Shown: positions 25,837 to 34,027 of the stretch, piece by piece | Numbering within the stretch: position 1 is the stretch's first letter | Layout of the letters: each line of letters begins with the position of its first letter | Assembly (NCBI RefSeq): GCF_900961225.1 | Contig: NZ_CAAHFN010000065.1 | Location: forward strand, 248,001 to 312,000 | Source: Modicisalibacter radicis | GTDB taxonomy: Bacteria > Pseudomonadota > Gammaproteobacteria > Pseudomonadales > Halomonadaceae | Direction: 5' to 3' | DNA length: 64,000 nt | Notes under the pieces: model-generated | Told to the model about the DNA's origin: nothing | Seen by the model: the letters and a program-made list of their open reading frames with translations, nothing else | Databases searched by the model: none | Made by a program: the position numbers and the translations under genes

Positions 25837-26459
25837 GCGATTCTCCTTGCCGGGGTGCCGATATAGACGCCGGGCTCGTTGATATCCTCGACCACTGTCG
25901 CGCCGGCGCCGATAAAGACCCCGGAGCAGATCTGCACCGACTGGATCAATGTGGCCCCGGCACCGATCACGCAGTGATCACCGACATGCACGTCACCGCA
26001 CAAGGTGGCCCCGGGGGCGACATGGACGTCGTCACCCAAGGTGCAGTCATGGTCGACGGTCGCGTGTGTATTGATAATGCAGGCGCGCCCCAGACGACTT
26101 CCGGTGACCAGAACGGCGCCGTCCAGCACAACGCTGCCATTGCCGCTGACAACGTCGTCATGGACAGTGGCGGCCCGGGCGTAGAGTGGAGGGAAAGCGA
26201 ATCCAACGGCCTGATAACTGTTCATCAGCAGCAGCCGGGACGAGTCGACCCTGATTTTCCCCACGCCCATTACCGCGGCCGTGCCAATCGCATCCTCGTC
26301 CATGGTGAGGTAGTCCTGATCCGTGCCCAGATACGCCACCGGCATGTCGGCCTCTCTTCGCGGAGCGATGTAGCCACGCACTTCATGGTTCAAGGACCTC
26401 AGACAAGAGACCAGGACCCGGGCATGCCCGCCTCCCCCAACAATGTAAAAGTCGGCCAT
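25833..26459 (-). CDS. Sugar O/N-acetyltransferase with left-handed beta-helix (NeuD/PglD/LegH-like)
   Basis: 208 residues. The N-terminal Rossmann-like PglD domain begins FYIVGGGGHARVLVSCLR. A hexapeptide-repeat domain follows (INTHATVDHDCTLGDDVHVA, CGDVHVGDHCVIGAG), with the acetyl-CoA-site histidine in THATVDHD. It likely N-acetylates the 4-amino sugar made by the aminotransferase, giving the substrate for the 2-epimerase. NeuD-type sialate O-acetylation is the alternative. ATGA overlap joins it to the synthase gene. Confidence 0.87.
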   Translation of the reverse strand: MADFYIVGGGGHARVLVSCLRSLNHEVRGYIAPRREADMPVAYLGTDQDYLTMDEDAIGTAAVMGVGKIRVDSSRLLLMNSYQAVGFAFPPLYARAATVHDDVVSGNGSVVLDGAVLVTGSRLGRACIINTHATVDHDCTLGDDVHVAPGATLCGDVHVGDHCVIGAGATLIQSVQICSGVFIGAGATVVEDINEPGVYIGTPARRIA

Positions 26460-26478
26460 ATGCGTCCCGAGCTATTGA

Positions 26479-27489
26479 TTAGATGTTATAAATATCGGTT
26501 TTGTAGCGAGACAGATTGTCGGTATCGCTAAACCAGGCAACGGTCTGTTCGAGCCCACGGCGCAACCCGTCGAGCCCTTCGAACCGAGGACGATGCCCCA
26601 GCAGCCTGGCGGCCTTTTCGGTGCTCGCCCAGAGACGCTCGACTTCACTCGCCACAGGCCGCAGACGCTCTTCGGCCGTGGTTATGGTGATTTCCCGTCC
26701 CATGACGTCGGCAATCATACCGACGGTGTCGCCGATGCTGATCTCGAAGCCACTCCCCACGTTAATGACTTCTCCGATCGCGTCATCGCACTCCGCCACC
26801 CGGATGAACCCGGCCACCGTGTCGTCGACATAGCTGAAATCCCGCGTCGGGTGTAGAGATCCCAGGTGTATCTGTTCCTGGCCCGAAGCGATCTGGGAAA
26901 TGATGGTAGGAATCACCGCACGCGCGGATTGCCTGGGCCCGTAGGTGTTGAAAGGCCTGATCACTGCCACCGGCGTGGTGAAGGAGCGATGAAAGGAAAG
27001 CGCCACCTGGTCCGCGCCGATCTTTGTCGCGGAATAGGGCGACTGACCGGATAGCGGGTGATCCTCGGTGATCGGCACTTGGCGCGCTGTCCCGTAGACC
27101 TCGCTGGTCGAGGTGTGAACCACTCTTTCGATACCCAGGTCGCGGGCAGCCTGGACGACGTTCAGGGTCCCCTTGATATTGGTATCCACATAGGTATCGG
27201 GCGAGTGATAGGAGTATGGAATCGCGATCAGGGCGGCAAGGTGAAGAACCACATCGCAGTCCCGCATGGCCTGGCGTACTCCGTACGGGTCGCGGATATC
27301 TCCCGCGACCACGTCCAGCTGGCCACGAACATCCGCCGGCGCGGTATCCAGCCAACCCCAGCTATTGAAGGAGTTGTACATCACCAGAGCCCGCACATCG
27401 TGGCCTGCCCGGACCAGCGTCTCCGTGAGGTGTGACCCTATAAACCCATCGGCCCCGGTGACCAGGATCTTCTTGCCGCTCAGATTCAT
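26479..27489 (-). CDS. NAD-dependent sugar 4,6-dehydratase (LegB-like)
   Basis: 336-residue extended SDR. GADGFIGSHLTETLV binds NAD, TSTSEVYGTARQVPI carries the Thr/Ser of dehydratases, and PYSATKIGADQVAL supplies the catalytic Tyr and Lys. RPFNTYGPRQSARAVIPTI and TRDFSYVDDTV are typical of the LegB/GDP- or UDP-GlcNAc 4,6-dehydratase group. It removes water from the nucleotide-linked GlcNAc to give the 4-keto-6-deoxy sugar. ATG 27489 has GAGG six bases upstream. It is the first gene of the second minus-strand block and lies 133 bases after an ops element. Confidence 0.88.
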   Translation of the reverse strand: MNLSGKKILVTGADGFIGSHLTETLVRAGHDVRALVMYNSFNSWGWLDTAPADVRGQLDVVAGDIRDPYGVRQAMRDCDVVLHLAALIAIPYSYHSPDTYVDTNIKGTLNVVQAARDLGIERVVHTSTSEVYGTARQVPITEDHPLSGQSPYSATKIGADQVALSFHRSFTTPVAVIRPFNTYGPRQSARAVIPTIISQIASGQEQIHLGSLHPTRDFSYVDDTVAGFIRVAECDDAIGEVINVGSGFEISIGDTVGMIADVMGREITITTAEERLRPVASEVERLWASTEKAARLLGHRPRFEGLDGLRRGLEQTVAWFSDTDNLSRYKTDIYNI

Positions 27490-28129
27490 TTCCAACCTCG
27501 TGAGGTACATTGAAAAGAAAATAGTCGAGTCACTTGCGACATGATGCACAGGACAGTTTTGAGAGCCTGCTGAAGCAAAATACAGCCTATCGCATTGACG
27601 TGTTAATCATTAACCCAGCAACCACGCTACCGCCCATAGGCGTTCTGCCCATAAATTGTCACAAAGTTAACAACGGGACCAACGCACACGCCCTGACTAC
27701 ATATTGTTACACAACAAATAACAATATACAGATCAAATGCGCAACTAATAAGCAGGGTTTTGCAATCAACCAATCCGCACGTAATTACCTAGATCAAGCA
27801 GCACATCAACATGCCATCAATAATTCTCTAGCGAGCATTCTCACCACTGAAATAACCCTTGAAGTAATTAAACATGGCATACTCAGGCATTAGAAAAATG
27901 GCTCACTCGCTCCCGAAATCCAATCAAATTTGTAATCATAAAGCGAAGCATTAGTAGCTTTGAAACACCCCATGCATTAGGATGAATAGCTAGGGTTGCT
28001 TTAATCCTATGAAGCTGGAAGCCACTACTCAATGCCGGAGAAAACCTTTCTAACACTCTCCCTAAAGCAGCCCAGCTCATAGCGAATGTTAAACGCCGAA
28101 AACAAAGCTTCCAAAGATAAGGTATAGCC
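27490..28129. promoter_or_regulatory. AT-rich divergent leader between legB and the tailspike-like gene
   Basis: 640 bases, much richer in A and T than the surrounding genes. The half near legB holds an ops element (27623-27634). Upstream of that is a nine-base inverted repeat ATATTGTTA/TAACAATAT (27701-27709 and 27719-27727). A possible minus-strand promoter is TTGGTT, 17 bases, TATTAG, near 27756-27784. The half near the tailspike gene contains an unidentified minus-strand open frame (27883-28134, see findings). No tRNA, IS or integrase was seen. Confidence 0.6.
27623..27634 (-). promoter_or_regulatory. ops element (RfaH recruitment site) upstream of legB
   Basis: The minus strand reads GGCGGTAGCGTG, the exact core of the ops/JUMPstart element. 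It is preceded by CGCCTATGGGCG, which can fold back on itself. It lies 133 bases before the legB start on the same strand and is identical to the copy upstream of wza. Confidence 0.8.
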
Positions 28130-30280
28130 ATGGAGTTAAAGACTTTCTTCACCCAACAAAGTGACGGCCCATCGCTAAGCAAGGCGACCGTATACATTTA
28201 TGAGTGGGGCACGAGCCGTTTAGCACAAGGCCTAAAGGATGAATATAACGGGGAGCTGAAAAACCCATTCGACTCCACTAACGAGGGTCTCATAAGATTT
28301 TCAGCGCCAAATGGAAAGTATGAGATGTACGTGCGCAGCCAAACTCTAGAACAAAGGCTACAAATTCAATTTTTCGATATTAATGAAGCAGGGTCGTTAA
28401 CAGTAATAACGGCCACCGGCGTGCAAAATCTAGACGAAGCACTGAACCATCGTATTATTCACCTCAAAAGCATGACTTCGTTGGCAACGTTAAATACAGA
28501 AAAAATGATTAGCGGCCAGACAGTCAACGTTGGCAATGAACTTATTGATGACCAGACCACCGGGGGCGAATTTTACTGGGCCGCCGAGAGCACAGACCCC
28601 GAGGATGGCGGACTGGTCTTTGGTAATGCATCGTCTGGTCGCTTCAAGCGTCGCTGTCAAGGCGCCGTATATTCCGAGTGGTACGGCCTCAAGGATAGTC
28701 TGACGGAAGACCAAACAACAAAATTCTTGGCAGCGAAACAGGCAGCGGAAAACCTCGGAGTCCCTCTATATCTTTCAAGTATCCGCTTCGTCATTTCTGA
28801 AACGAGTATTATTAAAAGCCGTTCGATGAGTTGGATTGAAGGCCTGTCTTCCCATCGTAGAACGGAAATTATTTTCAGAAACGACCCCAAACGGGGAGGA
28901 ACACTGGGTAAGAATGCTTTTCTTTACGACGGGCCCTCCAGCGGTAGCATGATGAGGAATATACAGATACGAGACGAGGTGGCAGGTTCATCCGTAGGCA
29001 TCGCAATATCTTCCTCTCTAGCTGTGGGTACTCCTAATTGGAAAAATTTTTTTGAACGCGTAGAACTCAGAGACTTTCGTATCGGCGCCATGACGACAAC
29101 AGCCAATCCATTTGACGGTAGCACTCACGGCTGGGCATCCGAAACCTTATATTTCAACTGTAAATTCAGGAACTGCCAAACATCATTTCTTAACAACAAC
29201 CTTCAAGCAGTCAATACCACATTTCTCGACAGCGACATGGAAAACGATGTCAGTAACGAAAAATACACACTGATACGCGATGAAGCAGGCGGTGAGATAA
29301 AAGTTATCGGCGGCAGTTATATAGGTCGTGGGTTGTTTTATTCCTGGTGCTACCCTGAGTCTGCAAAGAATCTTTGGTATTCAGGAAAAATAACATTTCA
29401 ATCCAGTCGCTGGGAGTGTCGCAGTGCAGGCTACGGCCGGTCGGTGTGTAAGGAAGATTATTCGACACGCGCCAACTATAGCAGGGCGTTGAATTTAACC
29501 CTGAACGATATCCAAATCAACTCGGGCGGGAAAGAAATAGACTTGTTGCATTATGCAGGAAAAATCAATGCGACATTGCAAAATGTTATTTTTTCTTATG
29601 GTTCAGGTGTTATACGGCAGCACCCCACATTCAACCTGTCTGCCAATCCAGACCAAGGCGGTATGTCTTCGGTATTTGCACATAACTGTGCAGGGCTTCG
29701 CTACGAAAGAGAATCATCCACTCCCTATCATGGGGCTTATGACCAGAAGCTTACAGGTAGTGTCGAAATTTCATCGCCTCACGCTTCAACCGGAGGAGCT
29801 TATAAAAAAGACAACGACAACTTTATTTACAACGAAAGCTCTTCGTATACAGAATTTGGTTATGGCCTCTCGGAAGGGTTGACGGAAAAAATACTGACTT
29901 ATGGAAAAAACGATGCCACATCTGAATTCAAAGAAATCAAATTAAAGCTGCCAAAATACGCAAGAATAACTAAATTCTGGGCTTACAAACAACCTTTCCG
30001 AATGGCAAAAAAATCCACCTTATTACTTTACGCCGTAAAAGACAAAGAGCAATGGAAAAACAGAGAGTTCAACACCGATAGCGATGCCACCCTGATATCA
30101 AGAATAGAGATAAACCCGAGACAAGCGGGCTATTTTGAAGCCACCATCATACTGGTCGACAACATCTTCGGGGAAAGCTTTCAGTCAGGCATTGACCATT
30201 GGCTAGAGGGGCGCTTATATATAAAATCGCTTAGTAAAAACGCCACCTTCACAGGATGGCTGGGGGTTAAGTACTTATGA
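28130..30280 (+). CDS. Phage tailspike-like protein in the polysaccharide locus
   Basis: 716 residues, AT-rich, on the strand opposite to all neighbours. The first 90 residues match a phage tail-fibre/tailspike N-terminal pattern: ATVYIYEWGTSRLAQG, NPFDSTNEGLIRFSAPNGKYEMYV. Next comes the tailspike core pattern (SGQTVNVGNELIDDQTTGGEFYWAAES, DPEDGGLVFG, RFKRRCQGAV, EWYGLKDSLTEDQTTKF) and a long stretch that looks like a right-handed beta-helix. There is no signal peptide. AAGG lies seven bases before the ATG. A depolymerase acting on a surface polysaccharide is suggested by family resemblance; whether it is phage-derived and now serves the host is an inference. Confidence 0.72.
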   Translation: MELKTFFTQQSDGPSLSKATVYIYEWGTSRLAQGLKDEYNGELKNPFDSTNEGLIRFSAPNGKYEMYVRSQTLEQRLQIQFFDINEAGSLTVITATGVQNLDEALNHRIIHLKSMTSLATLNTEKMISGQTVNVGNELIDDQTTGGEFYWAAESTDPEDGGLVFGNASSGRFKRRCQGAVYSEWYGLKDSLTEDQTTKFLAAKQAAENLGVPLYLSSIRFVISETSIIKSRSMSWIEGLSSHRRTEIIFRNDPKRGGTLGKNAFLYDGPSSGSMMRNIQIRDEVAGSSVGIAISSSLAVGTPNWKNFFERVELRDFRIGAMTTTANPFDGSTHGWASETLYFNCKFRNCQTSFLNNNLQAVNTTFLDSDMENDVSNEKYTLIRDEAGGEIKVIGGSYIGRGLFYSWCYPESAKNLWYSGKITFQSSRWECRSAGYGRSVCKEDYSTRANYSRALNLTLNDIQINSGGKEIDLLHYAGKINATLQNVIFSYGSGVIRQHPTFNLSANPDQGGMSSVFAHNCAGLRYERESSTPYHGAYDQKLTGSVEISSPHASTGGAYKKDNDNFIYNESSSYTEFGYGLSEGLTEKILTYGKNDATSEFKEIKLKLPKYARITKFWAYKQPFRMAKKSTLLLYAVKDKEQWKNREFNTDSDATLISRIEINPRQAGYFEATIILVDNIFGESFQSGIDHWLEGRLYIKSLSKNATFTGWLGVKYL

Positions 30281-30570
30281 CTAGCAGAACTTTTCCAGCG
30301 ACTATATTACACGCTGCCTTATACCCAAGGATCCGCAAAATGACACAGCCTGGCAGTGAAAGGCAACAACCCTCCATAACGTCATGCATGCTTTTTTCGG
30401 TCAGCAGGCGCAATTTGCTACAAGTGGCCATTCTGGCCCCTATACTACACATGACACCATTAGCAATATCAGCCAATATACAATCCCGAGCCACGATGCG
30501 GATCACAAGCCTAGATAACAATATACTTTTGAAAACAACTGGCATTCCTGGAAACACTCATGGTTACTAA
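30277..30570 (+). CDS. Short Tat-signal-containing protein, possibly the remnant of an exported enzyme
   Basis: 97 residues. The ATG overlaps the stop of the tailspike-like gene (ATGA at 30277-30280). Around residues 43-66 lies a twin-arginine signal, SVSRRNLLQVAILAPILH followed by MTPLAISA, and the frame stops only about 30 residues later. A Tat signal with almost no passenger suggests truncation of a larger exported protein, perhaps one like the Tat beta-helix protein at 10429-12087. It could equally be a chance frame. The composition is like the preceding gene. Confidence 0.4.
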   Translation: MTSRTFPATILHAALYPRIRKMTQPGSERQQPSITSCMLFSVSRRNLLQVAILAPILHMTPLAISANIQSRATMRITSLDNNILLKTTGIPGNTHGY

Positions 30571-30575
30571 TCGTC

Positions 30576-31907
30576 TTATATTTTTATCTTGCGGATTATT
30601 AAATAAGGGACAGCAATAGACATTAATGCGCCAATCAAGAAGGCAGTTCCCGACATCAAATCCCCTCGCAACAGGAAAAATATATAGCCTAGCAAAACCA
30701 GGTATATTATCTTATAAAACGGCCCAGGATCACCTAGCCAATACTTCCGATCCAACTTGGCCATAACGGTTCCTATCAGGACAGAAAAAGCTAACGCCCC
30801 CAGGAAGCCAAAGTTGGCCCACCCTTCTGCATACCATGTAGCCGAGATATTTTTTAGATTATAATTGGCTGTTTCGGCCAGTACATGGCCGGTACCTACC
30901 GGTTTCGATGGCCAGATGCCTCTAGGTATATAAAAAAACAACGCACCTAATAACTGGTATCCATAAGACACAAAATCCAAACCAATGATTCTTGTGAAAT
31001 TCTGGAATGCATCAAAGTGGCCAGCCAAAAGAAATTTATAATCCAGAGAATATGCCAGATCACTGTTCGATGAATACTTTCTAAAGCCCTCGAGAAAAGG
31101 AAATATAAATATTATTCCCAAGGCAACCATCAAAGGAACTCTATTATTTTTAATCAAAACTGGAAAAAAGAAGAATAAAATTGGAAAATAATATGTCGGG
31201 ACAGATAGCCTCGCCAAGCCTGTCGGGAAGGCAGACAAGACCCCCACGAATAGAAAAATAGCTTTAAGTGTGTAAAAATTCCTGACCGTGAACAACATTA
31301 CGATTGCAGTAGCAATTGGAATAAATCGCACAAAAAAGCCATACATCAATGAAGAATACACTGTATCCAAGCTTCGCCGTTCCACCAAATCTCCGCCACG
31401 AAATACTAACGAATAGATATTAAAGTTGTTCATATACAATATGAGAAACAGTGAAGCTAGAGTTACCAGCAAAAGCATCGCTATTTGCAACCAGCTCAAG
31501 GAAGTTCTGGCTTCCTTGGCCAACCTAACGTCGTTCGCGGATGACAACATGCTGGATCTATTTGATATTAGGTAACTAACAAAAACAACTATATTGAAAA
31601 CCAAAACCAATACACCTGCATAAGCGTAATCGGTTCTACCAAACTGCCTCCCGCCCCAATAGATTTCATTATAATAAAGCTCCAACGGAGGGACAAATCC
31701 GAAAAACAGAAAACTGAAAAGAAAGAACAGCTTCAGCAGTGTCGCCCCCTTTTGTCGATAAAGGAAAATAACAGCTGTCGAGCTCAGGGCTATCATAAAA
31801 AAAACCACCGTCTCCATCATGTCGACACGGTGAATGAAAAAAGCATTTACAAAAGCTATAGACCCGACTATCAAAAAGAAAATCACGTCAATTCTTTTCA
31901 TGGGCAT
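30576..31907 (-). CDS. Wzy-like oligosaccharide repeat-unit polymerase
   Basis: 443 residues, almost entirely hydrophobic, with around ten to twelve predicted transmembrane segments. A larger external loop contains IPRGIWPSKPVGTGHVLAE and SATWYAEGWANFGFLG, features of the oligosaccharide repeat-unit polymerase family. It would join undecaprenyl-linked repeat units in the periplasmic leaflet. The gene is AT-rich like many wzy genes. No clear Shine-Dalgarno precedes either start (31907 or 31901). It is the last gene of the wza-led block and converges on the plus-strand tailspike cassette. Confidence 0.8.
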   Translation of the reverse strand: MPMKRIDVIFFLIVGSIAFVNAFFIHRVDMMETVVFFMIALSSTAVIFLYRQKGATLLKLFFLFSFLFFGFVPPLELYYNEIYWGGRQFGRTDYAYAGVLVLVFNIVVFVSYLISNRSSMLSSANDVRLAKEARTSLSWLQIAMLLLVTLASLFLILYMNNFNIYSLVFRGGDLVERRSLDTVYSSLMYGFFVRFIPIATAIVMLFTVRNFYTLKAIFLFVGVLSAFPTGLARLSVPTYYFPILFFFFPVLIKNNRVPLMVALGIIFIFPFLEGFRKYSSNSDLAYSLDYKFLLAGHFDAFQNFTRIIGLDFVSYGYQLLGALFFYIPRGIWPSKPVGTGHVLAETANYNLKNISATWYAEGWANFGFLGALAFSVLIGTVMAKLDRKYWLGDPGPFYKIIYLVLLGYIFFLLRGDLMSGTAFLIGALMSIAVPYLIIRKIKI

Positions 31908-32028
31908 GGCTATATTTCGCCTATATAATTACCAACTATCAATATCGGATGAAATAGCTTAACAGCAGGGAGTGGGCCTAGTACCAAAAGCCTTATAATG
32001 CTCTTAGCCATATAAAAAAATCGAATGT

Positions 32029-33204
32029 TTACCTAATTGCTTGACACATAATCTTGTCAAGAGTATCGCAAGTCTTGGCGATCTCCTCGTTCGTCAGGGT
32101 CGGGTGCACCAGAAACATCAAGCTGGTTTCGCCCAGCTCGCCGGCAATCGGCAGCGGCAGTACCGGCCGCCAGCCCGTCCCCTCGAAGGCTTTCTCCCGA
32201 TAGACCTCGGAGCAGGAACCGGCGTAGCAGGGGACGCCCCGCTCATTGAGCTCGGCAACGATACGATCTCGCGACCACCCTGCATCGAGGACTTGCGGCT
32301 CCACGAACACGTAGCACTTGTAAGCCGCGTGATCTATATGCTCGGGAACGTGTGGCACGCGCAACCCCCGACATCGACCTGCACAATCCCAGATTTGCCG
32401 CGCATTCGCCTGACGCTGCCGAGTCCATTCCGGTAAGCGTGCCAGTTGGATGCGGCCAATGGCCGATTGCATCTCGGTCAAGCGCCAATTGGTCCCAAAG
32501 CTTTCATGAAGCCAACGAAAGCCTGGCGGATGGGAACGCTCGTAGACGGCGTCCCAGCTCTTGCCATGATCCTTGTAGGCCCACATGCGCTTCCAGAGAG
32601 CGGCGTCGCTGGTGGTGACCATTCCTCCCTCGCCCCCCGTGGAAATGATCTTGTCCTGACAGAATGACCAGCAGCCCACATGCCCGAGCGACCCGACACT
32701 GCGCCCCTTGTAACGCGCACCATGGGCCTGGGCGCAATCTTCTATCAAGTACAGATCGTATTGAGCGGCAATCGCCATGAGCGAGTCCATCTCGCAGGGC
32801 CAGCCCGCCAGATGAACGGCAATGATGGCCCGGGTACGCGGCGTAATCGCCTCCACGACGGCTCGCGGAGAAATAGTTTGCGTATCCCGATCGACATCGA
32901 CGAAAACGGGCGTGGCTCCGGCAATGGCGATACTGGAAACCGAAGCGAGGAATGTTCTGGAAGTGACCAGGACCTCATCATCGACGCCGATTCCCAGCCC
33001 CTTGAGGGCCAGATCAAGCGCCGTTGTGCCATTTGCAACGGCTATCGCGAACTCGCTGCCTGTAGCCTCGGCGAACTCCCTTTCAAAGGAGCGGCCCTCG
33101 CTCCCCGTCCAGTAGTTGACCTTGTTGGAAAGCAGAACGCGGCGCACGGCATCGGCTTCCTGCTCGGTAAAGCAGGGCCAGGGTGAAAAGGGAGTATTCA
33201 GCAT
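32029..33204 (-). CDS. DegT/DnrJ/EryC1/StrS-family sugar aminotransferase
   Basis: 391-residue PLP enzyme. It transfers an amino group from glutamate to a keto sugar nucleotide. The PLP lysine is in WSFCQDKIISTGGEGG; other motifs are ANGTTALDLALKGLGIG, AVHLAGWPCEMDSLM, IEDCAQAHGARYKGR and NWRLTEMQSAIG. As the only aminotransferase in the locus it is the natural LegC candidate for the nonulosonate branch, although it lies in the other block. Because gmd is nearby, a GDP-perosamine synthase role is the main alternative. Confidence 0.87.
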   Translation of the reverse strand: MLNTPFSPWPCFTEQEADAVRRVLLSNKVNYWTGSEGRSFEREFAEATGSEFAIAVANGTTALDLALKGLGIGVDDEVLVTSRTFLASVSSIAIAGATPVFVDVDRDTQTISPRAVVEAITPRTRAIIAVHLAGWPCEMDSLMAIAAQYDLYLIEDCAQAHGARYKGRSVGSLGHVGCWSFCQDKIISTGGEGGMVTTSDAALWKRMWAYKDHGKSWDAVYERSHPPGFRWLHESFGTNWRLTEMQSAIGRIQLARLPEWTRQRQANARQIWDCAGRCRGLRVPHVPEHIDHAAYKCYVFVEPQVLDAGWSRDRIVAELNERGVPCYAGSCSEVYREKAFEGTGWRPVLPLPIAGELGETSLMFLVHPTLTNEEIAKTCDTLDKIMCQAIR

Positions 33205-33277
33205 CTTGATCGCCTATTGCAGGTTTGGATGGCTTATCGATTAGGCCAGCTGCAGGTTTGTAATTGCCGAGCGCGGT

Positions 33278-34027
33278 TCAGAAGAATTGAGGTATCTTGG
33301 ATAGATTCTTGCAAGGCAAGGCCAAAAACGGATTTATGCCGTTTTTCCGCATGGCTCGATAGTCTTCACGGGACTTGTTCACAACGGCCTTCAAGCTGCC
33401 GTTACTGGCGCCCCCTAGACGCATCTTGACGAGCACCTCAGGTAAGTAGCGAATTTGCAAGGCTTCATGTTTCAAGTAGCGAAGCAGGGCTTCATAATCG
33501 CCGGCAATGCGATAAGTCTCGTCGAACCCTCCCAGCAACCGGTAAAGCTCGCGACGCATGAAAAAGGTCGGATGCGGCGGCATCCAGCCCCGCCGGAGCT
33601 TATTCCGCTCAAAGGCGCCGGACCTCCAGTGGCGTATGACTTTTTCGGGGTCACCGGCACTGACATACTGAAGATCACCATAAACCGCGCCAATTTCAGG
33701 ATCCGCGAAGCAGGCAGCCACCTTGCTCAATACCTGACTATCCGCCAACAGATCGTCGGAATTCAAAAAGCCCACCACGTCGCCACTAGCCTTCGACAAC
33801 CCCTTGTTCAAGGCGTCGAAGATGCCCCTGTCCGGCTCGGAGACCAGAATGTCGCTGGCCGCCAGCGTCTGACGCGCAATAGCGACCGTCGCATCACGTG
33901 ATGCGCCATCGATGACCACATGCTCTATTTCGGGCCAAGACTGGCACTTCAGGCTGGCAATGGCGTCGCCGATGGTCTTTTCACTGTTGAAGCTAGCTGT
34001 AATTATGGAAATTCTTGGCTTGTTCAT
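33278..34027 (-). CDS. Family 2 glycosyltransferase
   Basis: 249 residues, GT-A fold. ISIITASFNSEKTIGDAI opens the domain, VVIDGASRDAT and SEPDRGIFDALNKGL follow, and FLNSDDLL carries the DXD-like metal site. PHPTFFMRRELYRLLGGFDE and IAGDYEALLRYL fit the WcaA/WbdN-like group. It would add one residue to the repeat unit at the cytoplasmic membrane face. The ATG overlaps the manC stop by four bases. Donor and acceptor are unknown, but GDP-fucose or GDP-mannose is plausible from the neighbours. Confidence 0.88.
   Translation of the reverse strand: MNKPRISIITASFNSEKTIGDAIASLKCQSWPEIEHVVIDGASRDATVAIARQTLAASDILVSEPDRGIFDALNKGLSKASGDVVGFLNSDDLLADSQVLSKVAACFADPEIGAVYGDLQYVSAGDPEKVIRHWRSGAFERNKLRRGWMPPHPTFFMRRELYRLLGGFDETYRIAGDYEALLRYLKHEALQIRYLPEVLVKMRLGGASNGSLKAVVNKSREDYRAMRKNGINPFLALPCKNLSKIPQFF

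Noticed and set aside
27534-27893. A 119-codon plus-strand frame in the AT-rich leader of legB
   Set aside because: It overlaps the ops element and inverted repeat, has no ribosome site and no protein-like pattern.
32029-33204. GDP-perosamine synthase as the primary call for the aminotransferase
   Set aside because: The fold and PLP motif cannot separate this from LegC. The locus needs a LegC-type step, so the family-level call was kept with perosamine as the alternative.
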